DNA of 64,000 bases from Planococcaceae bacterium Storch 2/2-2 (GCA_009740415.1 WOYE01000005.1:1-64000); one strand, 5' to 3'; positions 1 through 8,046 are shown, counted from the first letter of the stretch. A program made the numbers and translations. Notes: a model not told the origin generated them from the letters alone.

Positions 1-454
1 CTGCCTCTACCTTTGCAACAGCGATTTTGTCTTCTGCTGGTTCTTCAGCGTCTGTTAAGCCTGCTACTGCTGCGTCGAGTGCTGCGATTGCTTCTTCAAT
101 TTCTTCTGCTGTTGCGTCTTCTTTATCGAGAACTGCTTTTGCTGCTTCGATTGCATCTTCTAATGCTTTTACTGACTCGTCTGTTTTACCTTCTGTGTCA
201 GCTTCTTCAGCTTTAGCGATTGCTTCTTCGAGCGCTGCTTTGTCTGCTGGTTCTTCTGGTGTTTCGCCTGTTGCGTCAGCGATTGCTTTGTTTAAAGCTT
301 CTGTTGCTGCGTCAACCTCTTCTTGTGTTGCGTCTTCTTTTTCTGCTGCTGCTTTAGCTGCTTCGAGTGCTTCTGCTACTGCTTTAGCTTGGTCGCCTTC
401 GAGTGCTTCTGCTTTTTCAATTGCTTTGTTAAGTGCGTCTTTATCGACTTCGCT
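1..454 (-). CDS. Downstream exon of intron-interrupted secreted protein, coiled-coil repeat region (partial)
   Basis: The minus strand is open from about 494 to the window edge but has no start codon; a TAG closes the frame just upstream of 494. The product is rich in Ala, Glu and Lys and made of repeats of the type VDKDALNKAIEKAEAL, followed by A-E-K helices and short EEPADK linkers. Similar FIVAR-like helical repeats occur near the C-terminus of the S-layer protein encoded at 1860-5081. Such modules usually form extended stalks in secreted Gram-positive proteins. The missing start is explained if the group II intron at 455-1341 is spliced out: base 454 then continues in frame from codon 143 of the 1333-1770 reading frame. 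The C-terminus lies outside the window. Without splicing this is a pseudogene fragment. Confidence 0.6.
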
Positions 455-495
455 ATTCCCAGTTTGCGCTCGGCCGTGAGCGTTATGGTGGGCCT

Positions 496-532
496 ACACC
501 GGACGTGCGTCTTTCAACGCATCCGGCGTGCT
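496..532 (-). ncRNA. Group II intron domain V
   Basis: The minus-strand hairpin reads AGC, then an 8-bp stem CGCCGGA/TCCGGTG extended by A-T and C-G pairs, a CG bulge on the 3' side, TGCGT/ACGCA, and a GAAA tetraloop. This is the catalytic core element of group II introns and the main reason for the intron call. Domain VI follows at 455-494 with CGCTC/GAGCG and CCCA/TGGG stems and unpaired adenines, one of which would be the lariat branch point. Confidence 0.85.
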
Positions 533-637
533 ATCAGTTTCCAATTCATCTGTCTATGACACTATGTATGTTTGATAATAGGAATTGGTCTTTTTCCCTA
601 CTAAATTGGTAAAAAAATACTTTATACGTCGTTTCAG

Positions 638-781
638 AAAAAATAAATCCGAATGATTGGCGATCAAACGGATTTATTTTTCTTTCAAACGATTGGCAGT
701 CGTTTGATCTATAGTGACATTCGATTGGCGGTCGAATGTGCAAGTATTCTTTTTATTTGAATTGCTTTGGCAGAGCAATTC
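638..781 (-). repeat. Four tandem hairpins sharing loop YYGCCAA in intron domain IV
   Basis: Four inverted repeats have perfect terminal stems of different sequence but the same 7-nt loop. On the minus strand the loops are CTGCCAA at 767-773 (stem 759-766/774-781), CCGCCAA at 725-731 (stem 717-724/732-739), CTGCCAA at 693-699 (stem 685-692/700-707) and TCGCCAA at 657-663 (inner stem TGA/TCA, outer stem about 641-651/670-680). Stem sequences are unrelated, so loop conservation is not explained by recent duplication. A fifth, shorter hairpin at 1041-1054 has loop CGCCAA. Confidence 0.85.
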
Positions 782-1332
782 TTCATTTGTATTTGGGAAA
801 TAAGTTCAACTGACTAGGTTCCTTCGCTCCGGTACGTTTTCTCCTCTGTTTATGTTGCCATAAACGTCATCGGCGTACCCTCGTCACTACTATGAACCTG
901 CTGCCACTTCTTACGCCTCTTCGGTGCGATCCACACCTCTTCGTAAAAAGCTTCAAACGTTCCATGATCTCTATCCCTTGTTTTGACAACCGTAGGCTCC
1001 CACTCTCCACTATAAGCTCTTCTATTCAAGATAGAAGCGAGTGATTGGCGTCACCCTGGTATGTTGCTGACAACCTAGCAATACACAGCACATACAGACT
1101 TATAATGCTTCAACATGGATTCGTCATCCTAGCCGTAGTCATCTTTTAAGGAACCCCGCCTTGCTTTCTTTTCGGACGTGCAAGTACGACTTCACCTGAC
1201 TTCATCCCTTCGCGTTGGTCGACGCTCACTGGATGCAGGAGTATTAGGTTCGCTTTTCGCGAGTTCGGACTTTCACCGAACGTATCAAGATCATAGTTAG
1301 GAGCTTCGCTCCCTTTCACTTCCGTAACTTGC

Positions 1333-1770
1333 TTAAGCTACGTTATAGAAAAACGTTTCGTTTAATCTGTCTTCAGGTTGTTCGTCTTTAATAACGATTT
1401 TTCCATCTTCAAAATAACCTTGGTGAATTTTCTCGTTTGCAGGTCCATTTGCTTTCAAGTTTTCGTAAACTTGTTTAAGGTCATCACCTACAAAACCGAA
1501 TTCTTCAAGGTAGTCTGATACAGCGTATGCTTCACCGTTAGGATAAATAACATATTTAGCATCATCTTTAAATCCGAATCCAACTTCTTCTAAGTAATCA
1601 GCGATGTCTACTTTTGCTAATTTACCGTCTGTCTCAAATACCAATTCTGCAACTTCGTATTGGCTTGTCTGTTTATCATCAGCTGAAGCCACTGCTGCAG
1701 GTACTAATGAACTTACCGCTAAAGCACTAATCATTGCACTTTTCGATAAAACATTTAAAGGTTTTTTCAT
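1333..1770 (-). CDS. Secreted protein of unknown function, probable upstream exon
   Basis: The reading frame starts with ATG at 1770, preceded by GGAGGG nine bases upstream; an in-frame GTG at 1788 overlaps that ribosome-binding site and is unlikely. It encodes 145 residues with a clear signal peptide (MKKPLNVLSK, then a hydrophobic stretch ending in AAVASA). The mature part is acidic and contains an internal near-repeat, DYLEEVGFGFKDD and DYLEEFGFVGDD. I do not recognise the family. The stop at 1333 lies inside the predicted intron. If splicing occurs after base 1342, 143 codons join in frame to the coiled-coil repeats at 454-1, giving a longer secreted stalk protein. There is no convincing promoter in the 90 bases upstream, so transcription may come from the S-layer gene by read-through. 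Confidence 0.7.
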   Translation of the reverse strand: MKKPLNVLSKSAMISALAVSSLVPAAVASADDKQTSQYEVAELVFETDGKLAKVDIADYLEEVGFGFKDDAKYVIYPNGEAYAVSDYLEEFGFVGDDLKQVYENLKANGPANEKIHQGYFEDGKIVIKDEQPEDRLNETFFYNVA

Positions 1771-1800
1771 TTTAAAAGTTCCCTCCACTTATTATATAAG

Positions 1801-1832
1801 GTAGTAATATGGGTTTTATCCCATATTACTAC
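1801..1832 (-). terminator. 13-bp perfect hairpin after the S-layer gene, no U-tract
   Basis: GTAGTAATATGGG pairs perfectly with CCCATATTACTAC around a 6-nt loop, 28 bases past the S-layer stop codon. It lacks the run of U expected of an intrinsic terminator. It may instead cap and stabilise the abundant S-layer mRNA while letting some transcription into the next gene. Confidence 0.6.
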
Positions 1833-1859
1833 TCTCAATTTTACAAATAACTTTAGAAA

Positions 1860-4800
1860 TTATTTGTTTGTTACTTTTACTGTTAAGTTCTTTTCGATAT
1901 ATGAAGCTTCGAGATCTGTGTTCGGGAATGTTACTACATAAACATCCTCACGAACTTTGTGATCTAAAGCTTTTCCATCGATTGAGAACTGAAGTTCAGA
2001 GTCTTTATGCTCTTCTTTTAAACCTTTCATTGTAACTGAGTGGTTACGTGGGAAAGGTGTTCTAACTTCTAGTGAATCGAATGCTTCTGTAGCTTTCATT
2101 TCTTTCTCAGCTCCAGTGTCTTCTTTGTCTTTAAGGTTTTTCACTGCGTCGTTGACAGCTTTTTCAGCGTCTTTGACTTGCTTTTCAGTAGCTTTTTTAT
2201 CTTTTGCTACTTTTTCAGCGTTTGCGATTGCATCTTCTAATACTTTTACTGACTCTTCAGTTTTACCTGTTGTGTCAACTGCTTTCGCATCTTCAATTGC
2301 TTTGTTTAAAGCTGTTTTGTCAACTTCTACTGGATCTGGTGTTGATCCTGAACCTGTGTTTCCTTCAGGATTTTTACCTTTGATTCCTTTAACAGTTGCT
2401 TTTGCAGCTTTGTTACCTTTTTCGTCTTTGAGGTAGAATGATCCACCAGCGTTGTAAGTAACTTCAACTTTGCTCATTACTGTATCTTCATCGAATACTA
2501 CGTCGTTGAATGTAACGAGTGCTTCGTTTCCGTTTACAGAAACTTCTTTACCAACTGCGTTGTTTGCAGCGTTTTTCACTGAGAAGAGTGTAGCGATTTT
2601 ATCTGTGTCGCCGTGTTCTTCAAGTGACTCAGAGAATGTAAGAAGAACTTGGTCTTCGTTCACTGAACCGTTGTCTGTGCTTGCTCCGATCATAACTGGG
2701 CCAGCGTTGTCAACGTTTTTGAAGTCATCGTAGTTGTCGCTATCGATGATTACTACTTCGTTTTCTACTTTGCTATCTTTTGAAGTGAATGAGTTCGCTT
2801 TGATTTCAATGTTTGTTTCTTTGAAACCAGTGAAGAACGCAGTGTCACCTTTTGTTTTCAATGTAAGTGTTGAACCACTTACTGAAGCTGATAATTGATC
2901 TTTACCGTTTAATGTTGTAACTCCGAAGTTACCATTGCTGTAAAGTTCAACACCTGCAACGTAGATGTCGTCTTCAGAAATGTTGCTGATTGACTCTTTG
3001 AAGTCAATTTTGATTTCTGATTCAGAAACGAGTGTAATTTTGTCAACTGCTGGTGTGTTAACTGAAACGCCACCGAATGTTGTTTTAAGTTTAGACTGGT
3101 TCGTTTTACCGTTTCCGTCGCCGAATGAGTCAGTTTCAACTCCACCTGCTCCGATTTCGAGTTTGTACGTTTCGCCTTTTTCTGGGCGGAATCCGTCGTT
3201 ACCCATTTCGAATGATTTTTCAACGTTCTCGATAACGATTGTTTTATCGTCAACGTATTTCACGTTGTCTTTTGCTGCTGAAGTTGGTTTGTAAACGTCT
3301 GCACCGTCTTCAATTTGTAAAGCGTCCCAATCGAATGTATCCATGTTTGGACGTTGGTCAAATGTGAGGTAGAGGTCCGCTTGCTTTTTGTTTTTCGCGC
3401 TCGCTTTAAGCTCTGCTTTCACTGATTTGATTTCGATATCGTCTTGTGCTTCTGCTTTGAGTTTTGAAACTGCATCGTTAGAAGCGTTCGGGAATACTGC
3501 GTTTGTCACAGCGTTCGCTGGTAAATCGATACGGTACGTTACGTCGTGAGCTAACTTCGTATCTGTTTTGATTTTTAATTCGTTTGCGTTGTCGCCTTTT
3601 TCAACACTGTCAACTGTAATGATTTTACCAGTTGAAGTTTTTACTTCTAATTGGTTTTTGTTTACAGTGATTTCTTCATCGATATCTTTGTCGAATACGA
3701 CAACGATTTCGTGCTCATCTGCAACGCGTGCTGTAACCGCTTTTGGTTGAGCGTCTTTGATAGATGGAGTTTTAACTGTAATCGTACGGTCTTTTTCAGA
3801 TAACGTTTTGTTTTTATCTGTTTTCACGTCTTCTTTAACGTGTAATTTGTACGTTTTACCTGCTAAAAGTTTTTTGCTAGCTTCTGGGTCAAGTGTAAAT
3901 TCAACTTCTGTTTTCTTCGTTGCATCTACCCATGATCCTTTGTCTGTTTCTTTTACGAAATCTTCGAGGTCACCAATTTTTTGGCCGCCTTCGTCGTACA
4001 CTTCGTAGTTTTCAACTTCGAGTGCAGATGATTTCATTTTTTCTCCGTATTTTACGAAGATTTTGTCAGCGATTGCGTCGACTTTGAAGTCTGGTTTCGC
4101 AGCTGAACCTTTAAGTTCAACAGGACCGTATGAATGTACAGTTGAAGCCGCAACTCCGTCGCCGTCCATTAACGCTACTGTATATTTTTTACCTGATTGA
4201 ATTGTGTTGTCTCCGTCACCTTTGATTGTATCTCCTAAAGTGAACTGAGCTGTTTTACCGTCGTTTGAGAACGTGATTGTCGCAGATTTGATTGCGTCGT
4301 CTGAGAATGCTGAATCTCCTTGTAAGAAGACACGGAAGTATTCTCCGTTACGTTCTGCTTCACGGATGAAGTCTTTGTCGATTGCTTTTGTGAATTCAAC
4401 TTCTACAGTTGTGTCGTTGATTGCTTCAACTGACTTAATTCCTTTAGCAACTGCGCCGTCGTCTCCACCGCCGTCGATGTTTGTATCGTGGTCTTTTAAT
4501 TTGTATAACCAAATTGCAAGGTCTCCACGTTTAACTGGGTTTTCAGTACCGAATTTCGTTTCTGAAATACCGCTTGTTACTTTTGCGTCGAGCATTCCTG
4601 CTACAGCGCCGAGGTAACGGTTTGATACGTCAGTGAATTTCACGTTGTTTGCATTGCCTTTAAGGTCGTATGCTTTTTGTAAAATAAGTGAAACTTCACC
4701 ACGTGTTAAGTTGTCTTCAGAACCGAATTTAGTTGCTGATTTACCGTTGATTAATTTTGCTTCTTTTAAAGCGTTAACTGATTTAGCAGCACGAGCTGGT

Positions 4801-5081
4801 ACGTCAGTGAATCCTGAGTCAGGTGAGTTAGCACCGTCAAGCTCTAATGCTTTAGCGATGAATACCGCTGCGTCAACACGTTTGATGTTTTGTTGAACAC
4901 CGAATTGTGTGTCGCTTAAACCGTTAACCCCTTTTGATACTACGTAATCGACTGCGTCTTTATAACGATCGTTTACGTCTGTGAAATTTTTTGAGTCAGC
5001 AGCTGCTGCTACTGGTGCGATTGCTGATGCTACGAGTGTTGCTGTCGCAGCGCCTGCTACGAATTTTTTGTAAGAACTCAT
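1860..5081 (-). CDS. S-layer protein with three N-terminal SLH domains
   Basis: The 1073-residue protein has a signal peptide (MSSYKKFVAGAATATLVASA, mature from about residue 28) and three SLH domains at about residues 32-75, 92-138 and 150-195 (FTDVNDRYKDAVDYVVSKG, FTDVPARAAKSVNALKEA, FTDVSNRYLGAVAG). A DGGGDDG linker leads to several beta-rich Ig-like segments, a helical repeat region at about 915-985 and a last beta segment. SLH domains bind pyruvylated secondary wall polymer, matching csaB nearby. The size, composition, strong GGAGG ribosome-binding site, long 5' leader and stable 3' hairpin fit a major surface-array protein. Lysine- and aspartate-rich composition is typical of S-layer proteins. 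The start is ATG at 5081. Confidence 0.9.
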   Translation of the reverse strand: MSSYKKFVAGAATATLVASAIAPVAAAADSKNFTDVNDRYKDAVDYVVSKGVNGLSDTQFGVQQNIKRVDAAVFIAKALELDGANSPDSGFTDVPARAAKSVNALKEAKLINGKSATKFGSEDNLTRGEVSLILQKAYDLKGNANNVKFTDVSNRYLGAVAGMLDAKVTSGISETKFGTENPVKRGDLAIWLYKLKDHDTNIDGGGDDGAVAKGIKSVEAINDTTVEVEFTKAIDKDFIREAERNGEYFRVFLQGDSAFSDDAIKSATITFSNDGKTAQFTLGDTIKGDGDNTIQSGKKYTVALMDGDGVAASTVHSYGPVELKGSAAKPDFKVDAIADKIFVKYGEKMKSSALEVENYEVYDEGGQKIGDLEDFVKETDKGSWVDATKKTEVEFTLDPEASKKLLAGKTYKLHVKEDVKTDKNKTLSEKDRTITVKTPSIKDAQPKAVTARVADEHEIVVVFDKDIDEEITVNKNQLEVKTSTGKIITVDSVEKGDNANELKIKTDTKLAHDVTYRIDLPANAVTNAVFPNASNDAVSKLKAEAQDDIEIKSVKAELKASAKNKKQADLYLTFDQRPNMDTFDWDALQIEDGADVYKPTSAAKDNVKYVDDKTIVIENVEKSFEMGNDGFRPEKGETYKLEIGAGGVETDSFGDGNGKTNQSKLKTTFGGVSVNTPAVDKITLVSESEIKIDFKESISNISEDDIYVAGVELYSNGNFGVTTLNGKDQLSASVSGSTLTLKTKGDTAFFTGFKETNIEIKANSFTSKDSKVENEVVIIDSDNYDDFKNVDNAGPVMIGASTDNGSVNEDQVLLTFSESLEEHGDTDKIATLFSVKNAANNAVGKEVSVNGNEALVTFNDVVFDEDTVMSKVEVTYNAGGSFYLKDEKGNKAAKATVKGIKGKNPEGNTGSGSTPDPVEVDKTALNKAIEDAKAVDTTGKTEESVKVLEDAIANAEKVAKDKKATEKQVKDAEKAVNDAVKNLKDKEDTGAEKEMKATEAFDSLEVRTPFPRNHSVTMKGLKEEHKDSELQFSIDGKALDHKVREDVYVVTFPNTDLEASYIEKNLTVKVTNK

Positions 5082-5149
5082 TTGTAGTATTCCTCCTTGT
5101 TTTTACTAACTACATCAAATGTGGATATTCCACAAACTTTTACATATTC

Positions 5150-5179
5150 ACCATACCATAGTTTCAGTTAAACTGTCTA
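5150..5179 (-). promoter_or_regulatory. Proximal promoter of the S-layer gene
   Basis: TAGACA (5174-5179) and TATGGT (5150-5155) are separated by 18 bases, with an extended -10 TGG. The resulting leader of about 60 nt contains a small hairpin TGTGGAATATCCACA at 5119-5133. Confidence 0.5.
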
Positions 5180-5195
5180 TCTTTTACTGTTCAAT

Positions 5196-5209
5196 CGTGA
5201 ACGTTTTCA
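5196..5209 (-). promoter_or_regulatory. Candidate CcpA cre site
   Basis: TGAAAACGTTCACG matches the Bacillus catabolite-response consensus TGWNANCGNTNWCA at 13 of 14 positions. It lies about 17 bases upstream of the proximal -35, a position compatible with regulation of the S-layer gene. This is pattern match only. Confidence 0.35.
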
Positions 5210-5260
5210 CAATTCCTTAACGATTCGACAGATGCTCTTTGAAAGAAACGAGCACTGTTT

Positions 5261-5288
5261 ATTATACAATATCGAAAAAAAAGAGCAA
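5261..5288 (-). promoter_or_regulatory. Possible distal S-layer promoter
   Basis: TATAAT at 5261-5266 is a perfect -10 box, and TTGCTC (5283-5288) lies 16 bases upstream. The -35 falls inside the 3' arm of the terminator of the preceding gene. If used, it gives a leader of about 170 nt. Confidence 0.35.
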
Positions 5289-5313
5289 GTGCAGTCATCT
5301 GCACTTGCTCTTT
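5274..5313 (-). terminator. Intrinsic terminator of the polysaccharide cluster
   Basis: A 14-bp perfect stem (AAGAGCAAGTGCAG and its complement) with a 4-nt loop is followed by a run of eight U on the minus strand, directly after the O-antigen-ligase-like gene. It separates the polysaccharide genes from the S-layer gene. Confidence 0.9.
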
Positions 5314-5314
5314 A

Positions 5315-6688
5315 TCATTCTTCTACGGTATGGAGTTGAGCGGCGAATAAAAATGCCAAGTAAATGGAGACGGCTGGTGCTGTCAAAACGTGCCCTGCTG
5401 TGTAGGCGATTCCGACCCCGATTAAGAAGGCGATTCCCATGAGCAAATGGTCGTAATCGAACCGGCGTTTGAACGATGCGAAAAATCGAATGACGTACAA
5501 CGCACTAAAATAGATCAATGGGGCGACCATATAAAGGAAGCCAACGAAACCGAATGAGTAAAACCAGTCGTGGAAGTCCATTTCGATCGTCTTTAATCGC
5601 TGATGGTTTTCCGGGTCTGGCATCTCATAGTTTCCAGCGTATCCGAGTCCGAGCAATTTTTGGCTCATCGGTGCATCTTGGAATTGCATTTGGTAGTCGT
5701 CTTTATATTTTTCACGGCTACTGAATACGAGGTTTTCGACTTGAGCGCCCGTTAACGTAATTTTACCGTCCGCTTCCCCTTCCGGACCTTTTTGGTCTTT
5801 TTCATCGACGTTCACGCCGAGTAAGTCGAGGTGAGCGAACATGTTGCCGAATACAGGGGTAAACGGCGTCGAAACGAGCAACGCCGCGAGTAAAATCGTC
5901 GACACGATCAAGTTCGCTTTTCGTTTCGGCATTTCGTCGCGTTCGTCTTTTTTCCAAACGAGTAAAATGAGGCTCGTTGCGAGTACCGTACCGAGTACGA
6001 TAATGACGCCTCCGTAGCCGACTTTCGTTCCGAGTGCGAGCATGCTGAGTGACAGCATGATCATCGGAATCCAATGTTTCATATCTTTGATGGAACGTGT
6101 TTTTTCAACGGCGTACAGTGCGGCGATCGGTAGTAAAATCGCCATCGACGCACCGATTTCGTTTCCGGCATAAAACCATCCGGTCCAGCCGTCTTTCGAA
6201 CGGGCGTAGTTCGCAAGACTCGTTCCCGTTACTTGAGCGATGATGAACACCGTACCGATCATCGTTGAAACGATGACGAAATATCGAATGAGCAGCTGCT
6301 GAATGTTCGTTCCTTTCGCAGCGAGCCCTTCAAACAAGAGCAAAAATCCGAAAAAGAGGACGTGGAAGTAAATGACTTTCGTGTAAAACGTCAATTCTTC
6401 TACGATGAGAAACGGATCTTTGACGAAGTAGTTGTTCGCGAAGTTCGCGATGACGAGTAGGGCGAGTCCGGCTAAGTACAAAAAGTACCATTTTGCCCGT
6501 TTACTCGTTCGAGCGGCAGATGTGATCCAAAGCGCCATTGCGAGTAAATAGACGAGACGGGCAACGATGCCGATCGTAATCGATGACAATCCGAGTTTGA
6601 TCGACGCCGTCGTCAACACGTCGATTAACGGTTGCGCGAGTATGAACGCGACGAGCCAGAGCATCGTCTTATATTGTTTTTGTTCCAT
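5315..6688 (-). CDS. O-antigen ligase/polymerase-like polytopic membrane protein
   Basis: The protein is very hydrophobic with about ten to twelve membrane segments and a large hydrophilic loop in the C-terminal half (KDQKGPEGEADGKITLTGAQ region), as in the Wzy/WaaL ligase superfamily. ATG at 6688 has an AAAGAGGA site ten bases upstream and is preferred; an upstream ATG at 6733 would overlap the wecC stop codon but lacks a ribosome-binding site. It is the last gene of tagA-wecC-ligase. By analogy it may polymerise or transfer lipid-linked secondary wall polymer outside the membrane. Sequence conservation in this family is low, so the call rests on topology and context. Confidence 0.65.
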   Translation of the reverse strand: MEQKQYKTMLWLVAFILAQPLIDVLTTASIKLGLSSITIGIVARLVYLLAMALWITSAARTSKRAKWYFLYLAGLALLVIANFANNYFVKDPFLIVEELTFYTKVIYFHVLFFGFLLLFEGLAAKGTNIQQLLIRYFVIVSTMIGTVFIIAQVTGTSLANYARSKDGWTGWFYAGNEIGASMAILLPIAALYAVEKTRSIKDMKHWIPMIMLSLSMLALGTKVGYGGVIIVLGTVLATSLILLVWKKDERDEMPKRKANLIVSTILLAALLVSTPFTPVFGNMFAHLDLLGVNVDEKDQKGPEGEADGKITLTGAQVENLVFSSREKYKDDYQMQFQDAPMSQKLLGLGYAGNYEMPDPENHQRLKTIEMDFHDWFYSFGFVGFLYMVAPLIYFSALYVIRFFASFKRRFDYDHLLMGIAFLIGVGIAYTAGHVLTAPAVSIYLAFLFAAQLHTVEE

Positions 6689-6732
6689 GAGCGTAAAATC
6701 CTCTTTCGTATGTGATAGTTTCGTCTTCATCA

Positions 6733-8016
6733 TTAGTCGTCTTTTGAGTTCCCGAGCGTGTAGACGTCAAAGCCCGCCTCTTTCCAACATGCTCGGTCGA
6801 TGCAGTTTTTCGTATCGATGACGACACGCGTCTTCATGAGTGGCGCGACCGTATGTGGATCGAGTTCGATGAAAGCGTCGTGATTCGTCAAAATGACGAG
6901 TGCAGAAGCATCCCGTGCTGCATCGGTGAGCGATTGCGTCTGTTCAGGCAGTCGATTTTCCTGAATATGGGGATCAAATGCGACGACGTTTAAGTTCTCT
7001 TCCTTTAAATAGTGCACGACATCGAGCGATGGACTTTCGCGCATGTCGTCGATATTTCCTTTGAATGCGAGTCCGAGCGCTGCCACTTTCGGCTGTTCGA
7101 TCGCTTTCGCCTGGAGAATCGATGCGGTTAGTTTCGCCGTATATTGCGGCATGCCGTCATTCGTCTTCCGTGCGGTATGGATGAGCGGCGTATTCACTTC
7201 GTCGAGCGCGACTAAAAACCACGGGTCGACCGCGATGCAATGTCCGCCGACACCTGGACCTGGGAAGTGAATGTTGACGCGTGGGTGGAAGTTCGCTAAA
7301 CGGATCGCTTCCCATACGTCGACACCGATATTCGCTGCCACTTTCGCTAATTCGTTAGCGAGCGCGATGTTGACGTCTCGGTACGTATTTTCCATCACTT
7401 TCACGAGTTCCGCTGTCGTGTCGTCGGTTAAGTGCATATTTCCTTTGACGAACGTACGGTATAAATCGGCTGTCATCTGTGCGGATTGCTCGTTCACGCC
7501 ACCGATGATCCGGTCGTTGTTGACGAGTTCTTCGAACACTTTCCCTGGAATGACACGTTCCGGCGAATGCGCGACGAAAATGTCTTCCCCGATGACGAGG
7601 TCGGTCTCTTCTTCGAGCGTTTTCACGACGACGTCTTGTACGGTGCGCGGTGGGACGGTCGATTCTAAAATGACGAGGTCGCCTTTTTTCACGACCGGTG
7701 CGATCGAACGAGTCGCTGACTCAATGTAAGCGAAGTTCGCTCGCTTTTCTTCGGTGATCGGTGACGGTACAGCTAAAATGAAGACGTCTGATTCGACCGG
7801 TTCGTTCGAAACGGTGAACCGCTCCGCATCCATCGCTTCGTTCAATCGTTCGAGTAATCCCGGTTCCTCGATTGGAAGTTCCCGGTTGTTCAAGTGAGTA
7901 AGTACGGCTTCGTTCACATCGACTCCGTGGACCGTATGTCCGCAATTGGCGAACATAACAGCTGTTGGAAGTCCGATGTATCCGAGACCGACGACACAAA
8001 TCGTTGATGGTTTCAT
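6733..8016 (-). CDS. wecC: UDP-N-acetyl-D-mannosamine dehydrogenase (UDP-sugar 6-dehydrogenase family)
   Basis: The enzyme oxidises UDP-ManNAc to UDP-ManNAcA with two NAD. The Rossmann motif VGLGYIGLPTAVMFA is at residues 9-23. The catalytic cysteine lies in GPGVGGHCIAVDPWF near residue 257, in the form typical of WecC rather than UDP-glucose dehydrogenases. Length (427) fits the family. It sits 30 bases after the tagA-like gene and just before the ligase-like gene. The substrate can be made by WecB encoded at 49933-51063. The product suggests ManNAcA in the secondary wall polymer; other UDP-HexNAc substrates cannot be excluded. Confidence 0.85.
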   Translation of the reverse strand: MKPSTICVVGLGYIGLPTAVMFANCGHTVHGVDVNEAVLTHLNNRELPIEEPGLLERLNEAMDAERFTVSNEPVESDVFILAVPSPITEEKRANFAYIESATRSIAPVVKKGDLVILESTVPPRTVQDVVVKTLEEETDLVIGEDIFVAHSPERVIPGKVFEELVNNDRIIGGVNEQSAQMTADLYRTFVKGNMHLTDDTTAELVKVMENTYRDVNIALANELAKVAANIGVDVWEAIRLANFHPRVNIHFPGPGVGGHCIAVDPWFLVALDEVNTPLIHTARKTNDGMPQYTAKLTASILQAKAIEQPKVAALGLAFKGNIDDMRESPSLDVVHYLKEENLNVVAFDPHIQENRLPEQTQSLTDAARDASALVILTNHDAFIELDPHTVAPLMKTRVVIDTKNCIDRACWKEAGFDVYTLGNSKDD

Positions 8017-8046
8017 AGCTATGTATACTCCTTTACAGTGCGATTG

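Larger units (their letters stand above)
455..1341 (-). mobile_element. Group II intron, ORF-less (no reverse transcriptase)
   Basis: The minus strand carries group II ribozyme hallmarks. There is a textbook domain V at 496-532 with an AGC triad, a GAAA loop and a CG bulge, and a domain VI-like hairpin ends at about 455 with AT, matching the AY rule. Upstream, a domain III-like segment contains CATAGTAGTGACGAGGGTA, close to what I recall of the same region in the lactococcal Ll.LtrB intron. Domain I-like sequence fills about 1000-1330. Domain IV (about 550-800) has no reverse-transcriptase or maturase gene; it is AT-rich and holds four hairpins. The 3' boundary is fairly firm. The 5' boundary at 1341 is inferred from in-frame splicing and a 6-nt EBS1/IBS1 match, and it begins GTAGC rather than the consensus GTGYG; 1328 is an alternative. 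Splicing would need a maturase in trans. Confidence 0.8.

Noticed and set aside
27-479. A plus-strand 150-residue Ser/Ala-rich protein
   Set aside because: It is the antisense shadow of the Ala/Glu/Lys-rich repeats; the minus-strand composition and similarity to the S-layer stalk are decisive.
546-743. A 65-residue minus-strand reading frame as a maturase remnant
   Set aside because: It has no reverse-transcriptase or maturase motif and simply spans the hairpin array.
638-781. CRISPR array
   Set aside because: The repeated element is a 7-nt hairpin loop with variable stems; there are no long identical repeats or unique spacers.
480-1330. HEARO/IscB omega-RNA, OLE, ROOL or GOLLD large RNA as the explanation of this region
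   Set aside because: Domain V with its AGC triad and GAAA loop and domain VI next to it fit a group II intron, and no IscB- or OLE-associated protein gene is adjacent.
1789-1795. TATAAT-like box just before the 1770 gene as its promoter
   Set aside because: Transcription would start inside the ribosome-binding site, so it cannot drive translation of this gene.
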